From Baffinella frigidus (lineage: Eukaryota; Cryptophyceae; Cryptomonadales; Baffinellaceae), in the NCBI GenBank assembly GCA_026770585.1, contig MU646444.1, positions 584,622 to 606,507 of the forward strand: a stretch of 21,886 nt of DNA, in the 5' to 3' direction. The position numbers were made by a program, and so were the translations under genes. The stretch's first letter is position 1, and each line of letters begins with the position of its first letter. The notes under the pieces are model-generated. The model was not told where the DNA came from and did no database searches. It worked only from the letters and a program-made list of their open reading frames with translations. Positions 10,321 through 14,887 of the stretch are shown here, one piece after another.

Positions 10321-12233
10321 GAAATAAAATCCTGACCATAAAACAGGCGGTGGAGATCGCGCGGGTGCACGCGCAGGCGCGCGACGCGGTCCTCGCGTCC
10401 GCGGATCTGGTCGAGATCGCCCGCTCGCGGTCTTGTCCCGTCTCCTACCAGGACCCATCTTTTAAAAGTATTTTAAATGTTTTAGAAGTTTTTAGAATAC
10501 AGGGTGGTACTATTTACAATGTAAAAGGACGTGACCTGTCCTCGCGTCCGCGGATCTGGTCGAGATTGTCCGCTCGCGGTCCCGTCCCAAACCATACCAG
10601 AACCCATCTCATAAAAGTGTTTTAACTACAGCGTGGTACTAATTACAATCTAAAAGTACGTTTTACAATATAGAAGGACGCGACCGTTCCTGGCGTCTGC
10701 AGATCTCGTCGAAATCGCCCGCTCGCGGTCTTGTCCCGTCTCGTACCAGAACCCATATTTTAAAAGTGTTTTAGATTTTTTAGAAGTTTTAAGAATATAG
10801 GGTGGTACTGATTACAATGAAATGGACGCAACCGTTCCTGGCGTCCGCGGATCTCGTCGAAATCGCTCTCTCGCGTTCCCGTCCCGAACCATACCAGAAC
10901 CCATCTCATAAAAGTGTTTTAACTACAGCGTGGTACTAACTACAATCTAAAAGTACGTTTTACAATATAGAAGGACGCGACCGTTCCTGGCGTCCGCGGA
11001 TCTCGTCGAAATCGCCCGCTCGCGGTCTTGTCCCGTCTCGTACCAGAACCCATATTTTAAAAGTGTTTTAGATTTTTTAGAAGTTTTAAGAATATAGGGT
11101 GGTACTGATTACAATGAAAATGGACGCGACCGTTCCTGGCGTCCGCGGATCTCGTCGAAATCGCCCGCTCGCGGTCCCGTCCCGAATCATGTCCGAATAG
11201 TATTGTAGTTGGTACGAGGATAGCTCCTAAAACCCGATTTTAGAATGCAGCTGGTACGCTATTTACAATGTCACAGGACGTGACACGGTCGTGGCGTCCG
11301 CGGATCTGGTCGAAATCGCTCGCTCGCGGTGACTCTCCCCCTCCTTCTCCGTTGTTAGTCTCGTCTCCATAGAAGTATTAATTAATTGCTTTTGTCGCAA
11401 CGAAATTTACTACACAAATGCTCTGCAATGACTTTTATGAGCAAATCGTGTAGTAATTTTCGTTGCCCAACAGCAATTAATCAATGCTTGTATGGAGATT
11501 AAGTCGCAGCGTAACGATAAGTGATCAACAACGGCAACGGTTGTTGTGAAAATTCTTGTGGGTGTGGCCTATATATGATAGATGGACGGCTTATTTGGAC
11601 GTGACGGTAGTAAATTTTTGTACCGGCTTGTACCTTTTTGTACCGCCTTGTTACAGCCCGGTACTACTTTCGGGACGTGACAGCAGTACACGGACACCCT
11701 TGGAACGGGTCCGTTTTTGGAGTCTTCCAACTGGTACCTGATGAGAGGTGCTCTTGGTTATCAGATTCGCCCTGGGCGTTGGAACCGTTCTATTCTTATC
11801 TCAAATAAACACTTCTAGAAGTCGTTTTCCCAAAGTCAATTCCCCTACAAAATCCGTGAACTTTTTGTTTACTCTACGCATAAGTTGACGGATTTGTAGG
11901 GGAATTGACTTCAGGAAAACGACTTCTAGAAGTGTTTATTTGAGATAAATTCTGGTTCTCGGATCCGCCCCGGGCGTTGGAGCCGTTGGGTACGCCGAAC
12001 CCGCTCCAAGACAGGCGCCATTAATATAAAAAAAATATCAATTTACTGATAAGAGTTATTTACTGATTTATTGATAAAAGTTATTTACTAATTTATCAAT
12101 TTATTAATTTATTGAAGAACGTCTCTCTCGTGTGTGCAGGTGGGAGGAGCAGAAGCAGGAGTTCCTCTCACTCGGCGGGGACGCTCGCGACTGGAGCATC
12201 GACGACATCTCTGCCGTCACCGTCTTCCTCTGA
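1127..12233 (+). CDS. PP2C-type (PPM family) Ser/Thr protein phosphatase, multi-exon gene
   Basis: Metal-dependent Ser/Thr phosphatases of this family use Mn/Mg held by conserved aspartates to remove phosphate from proteins. I joined 2777-2908, 3905-3976, 5086-5178, 5737-5778, 6456-6533, 7560-7667, 9134-9261, 9802-9871, 10347-10429 and 12140-12233: 900 nt, 299 residues plus TGA, no internal stop. In this numbering the motifs are ENQD 19-22, VLDGHG 38-43, FDGSTCCV 106-113, GDSRAVLG 127-134, LTEDHSP 143-149, PGLAVARAFGD 190-200, ASDGLWDVL 229-237 and DDIS 290-293, all in family order. All introns are GT-AG; seven are phase 0 and two (after exons 7 and 9) phase 2. An Ala-rich exon at 1127-1225 joins in phase upstream. 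The initiator codon was not found and may lie outside the window. No signal peptide or membrane segment is visible. Which duplicated exon edges are really used is inferred, not shown. Confidence 0.9.
1227..2105 (+). repeat. Three diverged copies of an intronic block
   Basis: The sequence directly after the donor of the Ala-rich exon (1227-1312, containing CCCTGCTGTCCTGGTAGTAA) is repeated at 1699-1785 after a partial copy of that exon's end, and more distantly at 2035-2100. The second copy is clearly homologous to the first through the GTGCCCGGTACAAACCT stretch. This intron also has short AAGATAGCATA-type repeats at about 1853-1925. Confidence 0.75.
2150..2700 (-). repeat. TTTAGGG/TCTAGGG interstitial telomere-like tract with exon 1 5' fragments
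   Basis: Blocks of TTTAGGG, TCTAGGG and TTGAGGG on the + strand, plus a G homopolymer near 2192-2206. Two fragments of the start of phosphatase exon 1 are embedded (about 2328-2362 and 2604-2640), each recognisable by GAGT(A/T)CTCGATCGCGGGCG. They lack the rest of the exon. Confidence 0.8.
2777..2908 (+). CDS. Phosphatase exon 1: PP2C motifs ENQD and VLDGHG
   Basis: CAG acceptor at 2774-2776, donor GTCGCT from 2909; 44 codons. It reads FEYSIAGESGGKAKENQD, then a spacer, then IYAVLDGHGQ. In PP2C enzymes the Asp of ENQD and the Asp-Gly of DGHG lie in the two-metal centre, so this exon supplies key metal ligands. 5' fragments of the exon occur upstream near 1987, 2330 and 2604; a 3' fragment with its donor occurs at 3199-3264. 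Confidence 0.9.
2909..3335 (+). repeat. Tandem copy of exon 1 3' end plus intron start
   Basis: The end of exon 1, its donor and the next roughly 50 bases (GTCGCTCCCTCACCCCTAGC...) recur at 3199-3330. The copy keeps CCTCGATGGCCACGGCCAG followed by GT. Between the copies, 3055-3120 is related in inverted orientation to 14112-14180. Confidence 0.8.
3360..3625 (+). pseudogene. Two truncated 5' copies of phosphatase exon 2
   Basis: After CAG at 3381-3383 and 3596-3598, the first 25 or so bases of exon 2 occur (GCGGGCGCCACGGTCTCGCA in the second), then both run into a TGG(C/T)TTGGGGTT tail. A longer shared block, GTATGTGCG..ATATGGCCTGTGTT, follows both, so the unit was duplicated with its flank. 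Confidence 0.75.
3905..3976 (+). CDS. Phosphatase exon 2: helix after DGHG
   Basis: CAG acceptor at 3902-3904, donor GTGCTG from 3977; 24 codons (AGATVSQFCTEFLRDKLSTI, then LPAA). It matches the helix that follows DGHG in PP2C proteins, where the chain usually reads GHxVSxF..xxLxxxL. Phase 0 on both sides. Two 5' fragments lie upstream (3384-3409, 3599-3623) and two 3' fragments downstream (4035-4063, 4144-4170). Confidence 0.8.
4035..4260 (+). repeat. Truncated 3' copies of exon 2 and TTGCTTGC-type simple repeats
   Basis: CATCCTCCCGGCCGCGGTGC (near 4049) and GAGCCGTGGTGCTGCCCCTG (near 4150) copy the end of exon 2 with its donor. The spacers are ACTT/GCTT-rich simple sequence. A CTTTCTTT tract precedes them at about 3998-4030. 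Confidence 0.7.
4458..4870 (+). pseudogene. Three truncated 5' copies of phosphatase exon 3
   Basis: Copies start at 4458, 4651 and 4809, each behind an AG (CAAG, GCAG, AAAG). They keep GAGACGGGGTGGGGTG (GAGACGGAGTGGGGTG in the second) and AAAGGCCTCGACA, then diverge to CGACGTTCCT(A/C)(A/C)AACATATG, where the true exon continues GACGTTCCTCGAAACC. Confidence 0.8.
5086..5178 (+). CDS. Phosphatase exon 3: FLETDTALQSALK segment
   Basis: AAG acceptor at 5083-5085 directly after CCCTAAA repeats; donor GTCCCT from 5179; 31 codons. The C-terminal half, TTFLETDTALQSALK, resembles the PP2C helix usually written AFxxTDxxL. The exon is the only complete copy: three 5' copies lie upstream (starts 4458, 4651, 4809) and three 3' copies downstream (ends 5304, 5429, 5526). 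The N-terminal half is less conserved, so its exact start is less certain than its end. Confidence 0.7.
5179..5526 (+). repeat. 126-bp tandem repeat carrying the 3' end and donor of exon 3
   Basis: The unit is CTCGAAACCGACACTGCACT and the rest of the exon end, then the donor, then a spacer with GTTGAC...TACCACGAA...(G)TCAACTT. Exon-end copies finish at 5178 (real), 5304, 5429 and 5526, so spacing is 126, 125 and 97 bp. The donor is GT in the first, second and fourth, but AT in the third (5430). Confidence 0.85.
5737..5778 (+). CDS. Phosphatase exon 4: GSTCCV micro-exon
   Basis: A 42-nt micro-exon between CAG (5734-5736) and GTAAAC (from 5779), lying in CCCTAAA repeats. The 14 codons, GFSELQFDGSTCCV, match the PP2C strand normally written SGSTAVVAL; the next exon continues it with VV. 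Phase 0 on both sides. This is the only phosphatase exon for which I see no nearby partial copy. Confidence 0.8.
6117..6320 (+). pseudogene. Duplicated exon 5-exon 6 unit lacking a working junction
   Basis: A CAG at 6114-6116 is followed by an exon 5 copy reading LLTIAALGDSRAVF, then stop. A block at 6180-6320 resembles 7455-7600, including CCTGTTTTCGGGGGG and GTGCAAGTCCTGACAAAGGA, a diverged start of exon 6 (VQVLTKDHPYP). A partial exon 6 therefore lies upstream of the real exon 5. Confidence 0.75.
6388..6413. repeat. Perfect 12-bp hairpin, 2-nt loop
   Basis: AAAAACCGTGTC and GACACGGTTTTT flank CT. It sits immediately upstream of exon 5 and is followed by T and A runs. It looks like a bacterial terminator but the setting is a eukaryotic intron. 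Confidence 0.7.
6456..6533 (+). CDS. Phosphatase exon 5: GDSRAVLG motif
   Basis: CAG acceptor at 6453-6455, donor GTTCCG from 6534; 26 codons. The segment LTIAALGDSRAVLGKINGQ is the highly conserved PP2C motif usually seen as VANVGDSRAVL. An alternative copy begins at 6117 after its own CAG and keeps LLTIAALGDSRAV but runs to a stop without a matching donor. 3' copies with donors end at 6613, 7013 (one extra G shifts the frame) and 7094. Confidence 0.9.
6534..7100 (+). pseudogene. Three truncated 3' copies of exon 5 in GTGTAGGG-type repeats
   Basis: Copies of GATTCGCGCGC...GGGGAAGA(T/C)CAACGGACAG end at 6613, 7013 and 7094, each followed by GTTAGG or GTTCCG. The tract between (6838-6958) is GTGTAGGG/TTTCGGGG repeat. 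The 7013 copy has an extra G. Confidence 0.8.
7213..7260 (+). pseudogene. Diverged 5' fragment of exon 6
   Basis: ATCCTCCGCACAGAGGACCA and the following bases read ILRTEDHSAVRQALKG, resembling VQVLTEDHSPVRKSER of exon 6. Confidence 0.5.
7560..7667 (+). CDS. Phosphatase exon 6: LTEDHSP and KAGGRV motifs
   Basis: TAG acceptor at 7557-7559, donor GTCTCG from 7668; 36 codons starting VQVLTEDHSPVRKSERKRIE and continuing KAGGRVDAFPDEPSIE. This fits the PP2C stretch LTxDHxPxxxxExxRIxxxGG. 5' fragments occur upstream at about 6291-6320 and 7213-7260; two 3' copies with donors follow at about 7820-7892 and 8044-8116, in a 225-bp tandem repeat. Confidence 0.88.
7600..8118 (+). repeat. 225-bp tandem repeat: exon 6 3' end plus a GTGTTAGACACACC minisatellite
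   Basis: Exon 6 ends (GAATCGAGAAGGCGGGCGGG...CCATAGAG then GT) recur at 7667, 7892 and 8116, a period of 225 and 224 bp. Each spacer contains about six copies of a roughly 20-bp unit, GCGAGTGTTGGACACACC. All three carry GT donors. Minus-strand open frames through the spacers encode only a VSNTRPG-type repeat. Confidence 0.9.
8174..8265. repeat. Dispersed TGTACC element with CAGAGCTAGG tail
   Basis: AAAGTTGACGGTTTTGTACC, then CATGTCAACTTGAGAATAGTC and GAGTGAGGCAGAGCTAGGAG. Related copies are in the exon 3 repeats (5205-5490) and, inverted, near 16885-16975 and 21588-21660. Confidence 0.7.
8265..8920. other. Intron 6 distal part, no gene recognised
   Basis: AT-richer, largely unique sequence. 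It holds a remnant of the CACTACACA...GTAGTAATTTTC hairpin family (8328-8385), a direct repeat GGATCAAAAGTGGTCA (near 8755 and 8775) and an ACATATAT-type tract (8838-8870). Open frames here lack any domain and sit between certain exons. Confidence 0.6.
8926..9000 (+). pseudogene. Truncated 5' copy of phosphatase exon 7
   Basis: After CAG (8923-8925) it reads ELGKGRVCIGAEMYPGLAVA and RAFGD, then diverges where the true exon continues FVAKTVG. Differences from exon 7 are scattered, with the EMYPGLAVARAFGD core intact, so it may be a usable alternative exon start but has no matching donor. Confidence 0.8.
9134..9261 (+). CDS. Phosphatase exon 7: PGLAVARAFGD and AEPE motifs
   Basis: CAG acceptor at 9131-9133; donor GTACGG from 9262, leaving a split codon (phase 2) that the next exon completes as Thr. 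It reads GKGRVFVGGEMYPGLAVARA, then FGDFVAKTVGVTAEPEM, a close match to the PP2C SRxFGD block and the AEPE strand that follows. A 5' copy lies at 8926-9000 and an almost exact 3' copy with donor at 9428-9487. Confidence 0.9.
9428..9528 (+). repeat. 101-bp direct duplication of exon 7 3' end and intron start
   Basis: Aligns to 9202-9302 with only two mismatches and no gap by eye. It carries the donor GTACGG at 9488. The low divergence marks it as a recent event relative to the other exon copies. Confidence 0.9.
9590..9798 (+). repeat. CCCCAAA/CACCAAA telomere-variant tract before exon 8
   Basis: Heptamers CCCCAAA and CACCAAA run up to the acceptor at 9799-9801. All the long open frames crossing it on both strands are repeat artefacts. 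Confidence 0.9.
9802..9871 (+). CDS. Phosphatase exon 8: ASDGLWDVL motif
   Basis: CAG acceptor at 9799-9801 after a CACCAAA-type repeat; donor GTCACA from 9872. The first base completes the split Thr codon; then come 23 codons, LKKQDSVLIIASDGLWDVLE and PLK. The Asp of SDGLWD is a metal-binding residue in PP2C enzymes. A second copy at 10076-10135 keeps TVLVIASDGLWDVLELLE and a GTCCTA donor but has a different acceptor end. Confidence 0.9.
10140..10320 (+). repeat. CCCTAAA-like repeat and AAT microsatellite before exon 9
   Basis: CCCTAAA-type units at about 10140-10275, then an AAT trinucleotide run at about 10287-10318. Confidence 0.9.
10347..10429 (+). CDS. Phosphatase exon 9: Ala-rich helix before the C-terminal strand
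   Basis: CAG acceptor at 10344-10346; donor GTCTTG from 10430 leaves a phase-2 split codon completed by the last exon as Arg. Reads AVEIARVHAQARDAVLASAD then LVEIARS, matching the position of the PP2C helix between SDGLWD and the final Asp. Its 3' half with the donor is repeated six more times downstream at about 149-bp spacing, so the donor actually used could be any copy; the last, GTGACT at 11329, is closest to a consensus donor. Confidence 0.75.
10395..11330 (+). repeat. 149-bp tandem array carrying the 3' end and donor of exon 9
   Basis: GCGTC(C/T)GC(G/A)GATCT recurs at 10395, 10543, 10693, 10841, 10990, 11139 and 11293: spacings 148, 150, 148, 149, 149, 154. Spacers alternate between type A (GTTTTAGATTTTTTAGAAG) and type B (GTTTTAACTACAGCGTGGTA), giving a near-300-bp higher-order period. 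Six of seven copies keep GCG/GT; the one at 10841 reads GCGTTC and has lost the donor. Confidence 0.92.
11364..11498. mobile_element. Fold-back element with TACTACACA/GTGTAGTAA core
   Basis: Left TCTCCATAGAAGTATTAATT pairs with the right arm ending GCTTGTATGGAGA. Inside, GCAACGAAATTTACTACACA pairs with GTGTAGTAATTTTCGTTGC. The core is shared with 17257-17386, but the outer arms are unrelated. I could not find a target-site duplication. Confidence 0.7.
11796..11948. mobile_element. 153-bp terminal-inverted-repeat element, TSD ATTC
   Basis: Ends TTATCTCAAATAAACACTTC and the exact complement finishing TTATTTGAGATAA. Arms pair almost perfectly for about 60 bp. Flanked by ATTC at 11792-11795 and 11949-11952. 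No coding capacity; a non-autonomous DNA-transposon-like element inside the last intron. The second copy is at 19282-19431. Confidence 0.85.
12025..12120. repeat. AT-rich tandem repeat before the last acceptor
   Basis: Repeats of TTATTTACT(G/A)ATTTAT, about 28 bp per unit, ending 20 bases before the CAG acceptor at 12137-12139. Confidence 0.75.
12140..12233 (+). CDS. Phosphatase exon 10: C-terminal motif and stop
   Basis: CAG acceptor at 12137-12139 after an AT-rich tract. The first base completes an Arg codon; 30 codons follow to TGA at 12231-12233, ending DARDWSIDDISAVTVFL. The PP2C C-terminal strand is normally D-N-(I/M)-(S/T)-x-V-x-V; here DDISAVTV aligns with it, with Asp at the usual Asn position. 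About six degraded copies of the 3' half follow downstream. No convincing polyadenylation signal was identified. Confidence 0.85.
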
Positions 12234-12240
12234 TCGACCA

Positions 12241-13268
12241 AGAGGACTTCATTACTCTATGTCTTAGCAGGGCCTAGTGAATACTGTAGGTCTCTGTGAG
12301 GTCAGATTTGGAGGTGACGCGACTGGAGCATTGATGATATCTCTGCCGGCACCGTCTTCCTCTAGTGTACCGAGAGAGGAGGAGATGGAAGCCTTGGAGG
12401 GAAGCGAGAGAGACTGCTGCAGACGACAATGCTCCAGACGCCAGGGACTGGAGCATCAACGACATCTCCGCCGTAACCGTCTTCCTCTGATACGCATGTG
12501 TGAGGACCTTCCACATGTAGGACGAGCCCTCCTCAGGTCGTTGGATCGACTGTATTCGGGGTGTTTGATGGCGGGTACAATTCACCCGAATTGGGGTGAA
12601 TGGTTTGTTCCGGTGAATAAACATCGGAATCCAGAGCGAGCACGGATGCTAGGAGTTTGTCCAAGCTAGGCGGGGACACTTGCGACTGGAGCATTGATGA
12701 TATCTCTGCCGTCACCGTCTTCCTCTAGGGTACCGAAAGAGGACTTCATTACGCTATGTCTTAGCAGGGCCTAGCGGATACTGTAGGTCTCTGTGAGGTC
12801 CGCTTTGGAGGTGACGCGCGCGAGCATTGATGATATCTCTGCCGGCACCGTCTTCCTCTAGTGTACCGAGAGAGGAGGAGATAGAGGCCTTGGAGGGAAG
12901 CGAGAGAGAGAGAGAGAGTGCTCCAGACGCCAGGGGCTGGAGCATCGATGATAGCTTCGCCGTCACCGTCTTCCTCTGATATGTAGCGCGAGAATGCAAG
13001 AGATTGATAGACCTTGGAGAGAAGCGAGGAAGAGATAGAAGCATTGGAGGGAAACGAGAGAGTGGTGCAGACGCCAATGCTCCAGACGCCAGGACCTAAA
13101 GGGACTGGAGCATCGACCTGGCGTCTGGAGCATCGACGAATAGCCCTTAAGTGGCGAGGGGGTCAAAATTGACCCTCAAGAGGTCCTCGGCAGGTCCTAG
13201 GGTCCTACGGTAGGGCGTATGAGCCTAGTCGCCACCTAAGGGATTTCGCCGTCACCGTCTTCCTCTGA
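12241..13268 (+). pseudogene. Array of degraded copies of the terminal phosphatase exon
   Basis: Copies of GACTGGAGCAT...GTCTTCCTC followed by TAG or TGA end near 12365, 12490, 12728, 12861, 12979 and 13268. A larger block, 12241-12412, is repeated at 12738-12910 with few differences. The array is either the 3' UTR or intergenic. Open frames through it on both strands are by-products of the repeats. Confidence 0.85.
13141..13244. mobile_element. TATCCCTTAAGTG-family fold-back element (copy 1)
   Basis: Ends TAGCCCTTAAGTGGCG and CGCCACCTAAGGGAT. Next to the left end is an internal palindrome, GGGTCAAAATTGACCC; the rest carries CCTAGGGTCCTACGGTAGGG and CGTATGAGCCTAGT. It splits a copy of the terminal exon. 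Confidence 0.8.
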
Positions 13269-13329
13269 TATGTAGAGCGAGAGGAATCGAGTGAGAGACC
13301 TTTGCTAATTGTGACGATTTAGGTTAGGA

Positions 13330-13580
13330 CGGGCCCGCCTCGGGCCGTTCGATCGACTGCATTCGGGGTGTTTTACATCGGGCATGATTCAATCTTCCCA
13401 ACGAGGAATCGCAGCACCGGATATTCGGTGTAACGTGACCAACAATTGCCGACGTGTGGCGTGTTTCCTAAGAAACAATCCAATAATTGACGTTGGGTGG
13501 TTACCCGTAGTGTTCTGAGTGGTTGGGGGCACTGGGCCCTGGGGGATAAACATCGGAATCCAGAGCGAGTACAGATGCTG
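13330..13580. repeat. Dispersed repeats shared with 12520-12650 and 7320-7420
   Basis: 13330-13400 resembles 12520-12600 (TCGACTG(C/T)ATTCGGGGTGTTT). 13420-13530 resembles 7315-7415 (GTGTTTCCTAAGAAACAATC against ATGTTTCCTAAATAAACAATC, and GTGTTCTGAGTGGT). 13545-13580 resembles 12618-12650 (AAACATCGGAATCCAGAGCG). No gene. Confidence 0.7.
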
Positions 13581-13701
13581 CAGGGGTACCTCGCTCATAA
13601 CAAACCGCCCTACCCTAGCTAGGACCCTACAGTAGGACCATGCATAGAACCCTGTGGTGGTCCTAGGGGGGCGGGCCTTCCTTATGAACGAGGTACCCAT
13701 G
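13581..13701. mobile_element. GGGGTACCTCGCTCATAA-family fold-back element (copy 1)
   Basis: Begins CAGGGGTACCTCGCTCATAA and ends with the diverged complement CTTATGAACGAGGTACCCATG. The centre has CTAGGACCCTACAGTAGGAC and GGTCCTAGGGG. About 120 bp, no coding capacity. A right-half copy ends near 13931. Confidence 0.85.
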
Positions 13702-13964
13702 TAATGGACCGAGAGGACTTGATTAATGTATGTCTTAGCAGGAGGCGCACCCCCCTACCACTTGAGAATGTTGAAGGGTTCTATTTACATGTGGGGTAGT
13801 AAAAATGTGTACCAGGACAGGATGTTCCAACCTCGCGCCTGGCTAATATTGAATGTATGTCTTAGCAGGCAGGAAGCGCACTGTAGGGTCCTAGGGGGGG
13901 TGGAGCTCCTTACGAGCAAGGTACCCCTGCACGCAAGTGATTCAACACATCCGTACATTACGTG

Positions 13965-14081
13965 CAGGGGTACCTCGCTCATAAGAAACAGCTCCCCCCC
14001 TAGGGCCACCATAGGACCCTAGGCATGGTCCTACTGTAGGGTCCTAGGGGGGGTTGGTTTCTTATGAGCGAGGTAACCCTG
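13965..14081. mobile_element. GGGGTACCTCGCTCATAA-family fold-back element (copy 3)
   Basis: CAGGGGTACCTCGCTCATAA to TTATGAGCGAGGTAACCCTG, near-complete arms, centre rich in CCTAGG. The right end of the previous half copy (13882-13931) faces it across a 33-bp spacer, with CCCCTGCACG and CGTGCAGGGG forming another inverted pair. Confidence 0.88.
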
Positions 14082-14269
14082 TACGGTCGTCGGTGTCTCG
14101 GCAGCGCCGTTGATTACCCAACGTGACCGGTCACGCGGACGCCGAAGCCAACTGTCCGAGGTGACTGCCTTGGCGTGTACCTTCGCTTTCCGCTTTTCGC
14201 ATGCAGCGTAGGCCAATTCCTATGGCCCTACGGTGGTCGTAGAGAGGGGGGCGCCTCCTTAGCGAGGTA

Positions 14270-14390
14270 CAGGGGTACCTCGCTCATAAGAAACCTCCCC
14301 CCCTCCCCCTAGGACCACCGTAGGCCCCTAGGCATAGCCCTACTGTAGGGTCCTAGGGGGGGGGGGTTTCTTATGAGCGAGGTACCCCTG
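14270..14390. mobile_element. GGGGTACCTCGCTCATAA-family fold-back element (copy 4)
   Basis: Near-perfect 26-bp terminal arms around a CCTAGGACCACCGTAGG... core. A remnant of another right arm (AGCGAGGTAC) abuts its left end at 14261-14270. Confidence 0.9.
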
Positions 14391-14444
14391 TACAGCCCGC
14401 GGCTTGAGCGGCCACGGGCGCCAGGAGCGAGAGGTGAGGAATCA

Positions 14445-14768
14445 ACGCGCGCGACCTCATCCGATACCAACATGGCATACCTTCATTGATACATCGACAC
14501 CACCCAGTGGCGCCTGATTACTTTACAAGTGCGGCTCGCTGCACGGTGGTACCTCAACATGGCATACCTTCATTGACACATTGACACCACCCAGTGACAC
14601 ATTGACACCACCCAGTCCGCCTCAGGCGGAGAACATACGCCATGCATCAGTGTTCAGAGTCGACCGCATCCGATACGAACATGACAGACCTTCATTGACA
14701 CCTTGACACCACCCAGTGGCGTCTGATTATTTTACAAGTGCGGCTCGTTGCACGGTGGTTACAGGGGT
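14445..14768. repeat. Direct repeat, CTTCATTGACACATTGACAC type
   Basis: Block 14458-14555 (ATCCGATACCAACATGGCAT ... CAAGTGCGGCTCG(C/T)TGCACGGTGGT) recurs at 14668-14762. Between them ATTGACACCACCCAGT is repeated in tandem. Part of the same sequence (TTACAAATGCGGCTCGCC) is at 15172-15190. No gene. Confidence 0.8.
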
Positions 14769-14769
14769 A

Positions 14770-14887
14770 CAGGGGTACCTCGCTCATAAGAAACTGCCCC
14801 CCTCCCTAGGACCACCATAGGGCCCTAGGCATAGTCCTACTGTAGGGTCCTAGGAGGAGGCGGTTTCTTGTGAGCGAGGTACCCCTG
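14770..14887. mobile_element. GGGGTACCTCGCTCATAA-family fold-back element (copy 5)
   Basis: Complete copy, arms CAGGGGTACCTCGCTCATAA and CTTGTGAGCGAGGTACCCCTG. Its right end runs directly into the left end of copy 6. Confidence 0.9.

Noticed and set aside
12274-13166. Several frames on both strands after the phosphatase stop
   Set aside because: All are explained by the repeated terminal-exon block.
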